Part shown: piece after piece, positions 62,008 through 64,000 of the stretch
Numbering within the stretch: position 1 is the first letter of the stretch
Layout: each line of letters begins with the position of its first letter
NCBI RefSeq assembly: GCF_029889905.1
Contig: NZ_JARANZ010000001.1
Span: forward strand, 310,001 to 374,000
DNA from: Chromohalobacter sp. 11-W
Lineage (GTDB): Bacteria; Pseudomonadota; Gammaproteobacteria; Pseudomonadales; Halomonadaceae
Reading direction: 5' to 3'
Length of the DNA: 64,000 nt
Program-made: the position numbers and the translations under genes
The notes under the pieces: model-generated
Databases searched by the model: none
Told to the model about the DNA's origin: nothing
Seen by the model: only the letters and a program-made list of their open reading frames with translations

Positions 62008-64000
62008 GTACTCACCAACCGCGCTCGACTCGTCCCATTGCCCAGCGGTTCGACCTGAATCTGCACCGGGATGCGTTCGTGCATCTCCTGTACATGCGAG
62101 ATCACGCCGACGCGGCGCCCCAGCGCTTGCAGACCGTCGAGGGCGTCCATGGCGAGCGCCAGGGATTGCGGGTCGAGGCTGCCGAAGCCTTCGTCGATGA
62201 ACAGCGATTCGATGACGAGTTCGCCGGAGGCCATGGAGGCGAGTCCCAGCGCCAGCGCCAGCGAAACGAGGAAGGTTTCGCCGCCGGAGAGCGAATGTAC
62301 CGAGCGGCGCTCGTCGCCCATGTCGCGGTCCTCCACCAGAAGCCCCAGCTCGCTGCCGCCGCGAATTAGTTTGTAACGGCGACTCAGCCCCGTCAGATGC
62401 GCGTTGGCATGTTCCAACAGTTGCTCCAGGTTGTAGGCCTGCGCGATGCGCCGGAAGACCTTGCCGTCGGCGGAGCCGATCAGCTCGCTGATGCGGCCCC
62501 AGCGACGGTACTCGGCGCGGGCGGCGTCGAGCTCGGCTTGCCCTTCGCGTTGGCGCTGACGCTTGCGGTCGTCGTCGCGCAGGGCGTGCAGGGCGTCGTC
62601 ACGGTGTGCCTGGGCGGCATCATGTCGGGGTGACAGGGCGTCACGCTCGGTGTCGAGCGCCTCCCGGCGCTGATCGATCCGGGCGTCGACTGCCTCGCTC
62701 AATAGAGCGTCTGCGCTGGCGTCGTGCTCGGTCAAAGCCTGGTCGTGGCGATGCGCGATGAGGGCCTGGCGGCGCTCGCCGAGGGTGGCGCTGGTCTGCT
62801 GGCGGGCCTGCTCGGCTTGAGTCAGCTCCCGTTCCCGGCGTTCGGTGGCGTCGTCGGTTTCGGCGAGTAGCCGCTGCAGGGTGGCGTCGCCCAGCTCAGG
62901 GTGAGCTTGGCGCCAGGCATTCAGCTCACGGGCGAGGGTATCGAGTTCCTGCTTGAGCTTGGCAAGCTGCTCGGCCTCGTAGTGCGACTGCTGGGCAAGT
63001 CGCTGGGTTTCCCGCTCACTGTCATGGCATTTGGCAAGCGCCGTATCCCGCGCCTGGCGCGCGGAAGCCTGCCGCGTATCGAGCTGCTGTTGCCAGGCAT
63101 CCGGCGAGGCATGCTCGCCGAGCAGAGCCTTGAGCCGAGCGGCGATGTCGTCGCGCTCGCAGCGTAACGGTGGCAGACGCGCATCGAGTTCTGTGAGTTC
63201 CTTGTCGAGGCGGATGCGCTGGGTGTCGAGTTGCGCCAGTGTCAGCTCGCTCTGGCGCAATGCCTCGTCGAGCGGTGCCAGCTCGGCCTCGGCGCGGGCA
63301 AGGGCCTGAAGCGTTTCCTCGTGTTGCGCGCGTTGGGCGTCGCTTGTCTGGCGTTGTTCGGTCAGCCAGGTGTCGCGCCGATCGGGATCGATGTTGGCAA
63401 GCTCGGCGTATAGCGGATGTTCGTCGAGTGCCTGATGCGCCTCTTGGTGGCGCTTATCGGCATCCGCAGCGTCCTGGCGTTGTTGCGTGAGCGAGGCCTC
63501 CAGCGCGCGGTACTGGCCTAGGAGTTCATCGCGTTGTTGCTGGGCGTGGTCGCGTTGCTGCTGAGCGTCCGTCAACTGACGATCTTCTTCCGCTTGCTGC
63601 GCGGCAAGCTGGGCGGCTTCGGGCGTCTGAGGCGGCTGGTGGCGCCAAGGGTGCTCAAGCCCGCCGCACACCGGGCAGGGCTGGCCCTCCTCGAGGGCGT
63701 CGCGCAGGTGCGTGACACTCTCGCTGCGCACTGCGCGACCGCGTTCGACGAATTCCAGCACGCTGCGATAGTGGCGCTCATGCTCATCGAGGCGTTGACG
63801 CGCGGCCTGGCCTTGGGTGATCAATGCCTCGAGGCGCTTTGAATCTTTTGTTAGGCGCTCATTGAGCGTGCGCTGGGTGTGCTCGGCACGGTAGGCGGTC
63901 TGCCAGCGGCTTTGCAGCTCACCGAGTGCCAAGTGACGTCGAGCGGCATGATCATGCGCGCGCTGAACGGCCTGGCGGGCGTCTTCCACGCGGGTATGCT
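62004..64000 (-). CDS. sbcC: Exonuclease SbcCD subunit C (5' part outside the window)
   Basis: The frame is open to the right edge, giving about 665 C-terminal codons of an SMC-like ATPase that works with SbcD to cut DNA hairpins and ends. Long coiled-coil arms flank the zinc hook CPVCGGLEHPW near 63660. The C-terminal ATPase lobe has the ABC signature LSGGETFLVSLALALGLA and Walker B LFIDEGFGSLD. The N-terminal Walker A is outside the window. The stop overlaps the end of the HepT frame. sbcD, normally upstream, is not in view. Confidence 0.93.
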   Translation of the reverse strand, partial: HTRVEDARQAVQRAHDHAARRHLALGELQSRWQTAYRAEHTQRTLNERLTKDSKRLEALITQGQAARQRLDEHERHYRSVLEFVERGRAVRSESVTHLRDALEEGQPCPVCGGLEHPWRHQPPQTPEAAQLAAQQAEEDRQLTDAQQQRDHAQQQRDELLGQYRALEASLTQQRQDAADADKRHQEAHQALDEHPLYAELANIDPDRRDTWLTEQRQTSDAQRAQHEETLQALARAEAELAPLDEALRQSELTLAQLDTQRIRLDKELTELDARLPPLRCERDDIAARLKALLGEHASPDAWQQQLDTRQASARQARDTALAKCHDSERETQRLAQQSHYEAEQLAKLKQELDTLARELNAWRQAHPELGDATLQRLLAETDDATERRERELTQAEQARQQTSATLGERRQALIAHRHDQALTEHDASADALLSEAVDARIDQRREALDTERDALSPRHDAAQAHRDDALHALRDDDRKRQRQREGQAELDAARAEYRRWGRISELIGSADGKVFRRIAQAYNLEQLLEHANAHLTGLSRRYKLIRGGSELGLLVEDRDMGDERRSVHSLSGGETFLVSLALALGLASMASGELVIESLFIDEGFGSLDPQSLALAMDALDGLQALGRRVGVISHVQEMHERIPVQIQVEPLGNGTSRARLVST

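Overview
The window is chromosomal DNA of high GC content with densely packed genes on both strands. Its gene content (NasST nitrate assimilation, DeaD, ArgE, WrbA, SbcC, YqjG, cyanophycin genes) and protein sequences suggest a gammaproteobacterium of the Halomonas/Chromohalobacter type. This assignment comes from recognising proteins, not from a search. No rRNA, tRNA, CRISPR array or intact mobile element was seen.

Layout. 1-8338: a cyanophycin (multi-Arg-poly-Asp) storage locus. Cyanophycinase, cyanophycin synthetase and isoaspartyl dipeptidase overlap head to tail, and diverge from an uncharacterised ATP-grasp ligase and a CocE-type serine hydrolase. 8353-16726: nitrate and nitrite assimilation. 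nirD, nirB and a NasB-like flavoprotein run leftward; nasA and the sirohaem methyltransferase cobA run rightward. The 591-bp space between them holds sigma-54 promoters in both directions, an NtrC-like site and two leader terminators. 16743-22746: a LysR/EamA pair, then a LysR regulator divergent from beta-alanine aminotransferase and malonate-semialdehyde dehydrogenase. 22802-26391: small unrelated genes (GFA protein, serine hydrolase, LysE exporter with Lrp regulator, peroxiredoxin). 26567-34669: reductive pyrimidine catabolism (RutR-like regulator, preA, preT, dihydropyrimidinase, beta-ureidopropionase, NCS1 permease). 34767-38288: nitrate transporter divergent from nasT-nasS. 38358-45758: M23 peptidase, pirin with LysR, YqjG, YaiI, DeaD. 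45902-57284: oxidative pentose catabolism (2-oxoglutarate semialdehyde dehydrogenase, FAH-family dehydratase, two IlvD/Edd dehydratases, GH43 xylosidase, GPH transporter, GntR regulator). 57424-64000: argE, wrbA, a lipoprotein-like or membrane-anchored hydrolase, a small membrane protein, a MntA/HepT toxin-antitoxin pair whose toxin gene is frameshifted, and the 3' part of sbcC.

How it fits together. Much of the window is about nitrogen. Nitrate is imported, reduced to ammonium and sensed by NasS/NasT; uracil or thymine is imported and stripped of nitrogen; the beta-alanine produced can be converted to acetyl-CoA by the genes at 19.8-22.7 kb; surplus nitrogen can be stored as cyanophycin. Five convincing GG-N10-GC sigma-54 elements and two GCAC-N7-GTGC elements tie the nitrate genes, and less completely the pyrimidine permease, to an NtrC-type regulon. 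The second theme is pentose use: a xyloside transporter and a cytoplasmic xylosidase feed a non-phosphorylative route to 2-oxoglutarate. The repeated palindrome ATGTTSAACAT upstream of three of its genes is probably the operator of the local GntR repressor.
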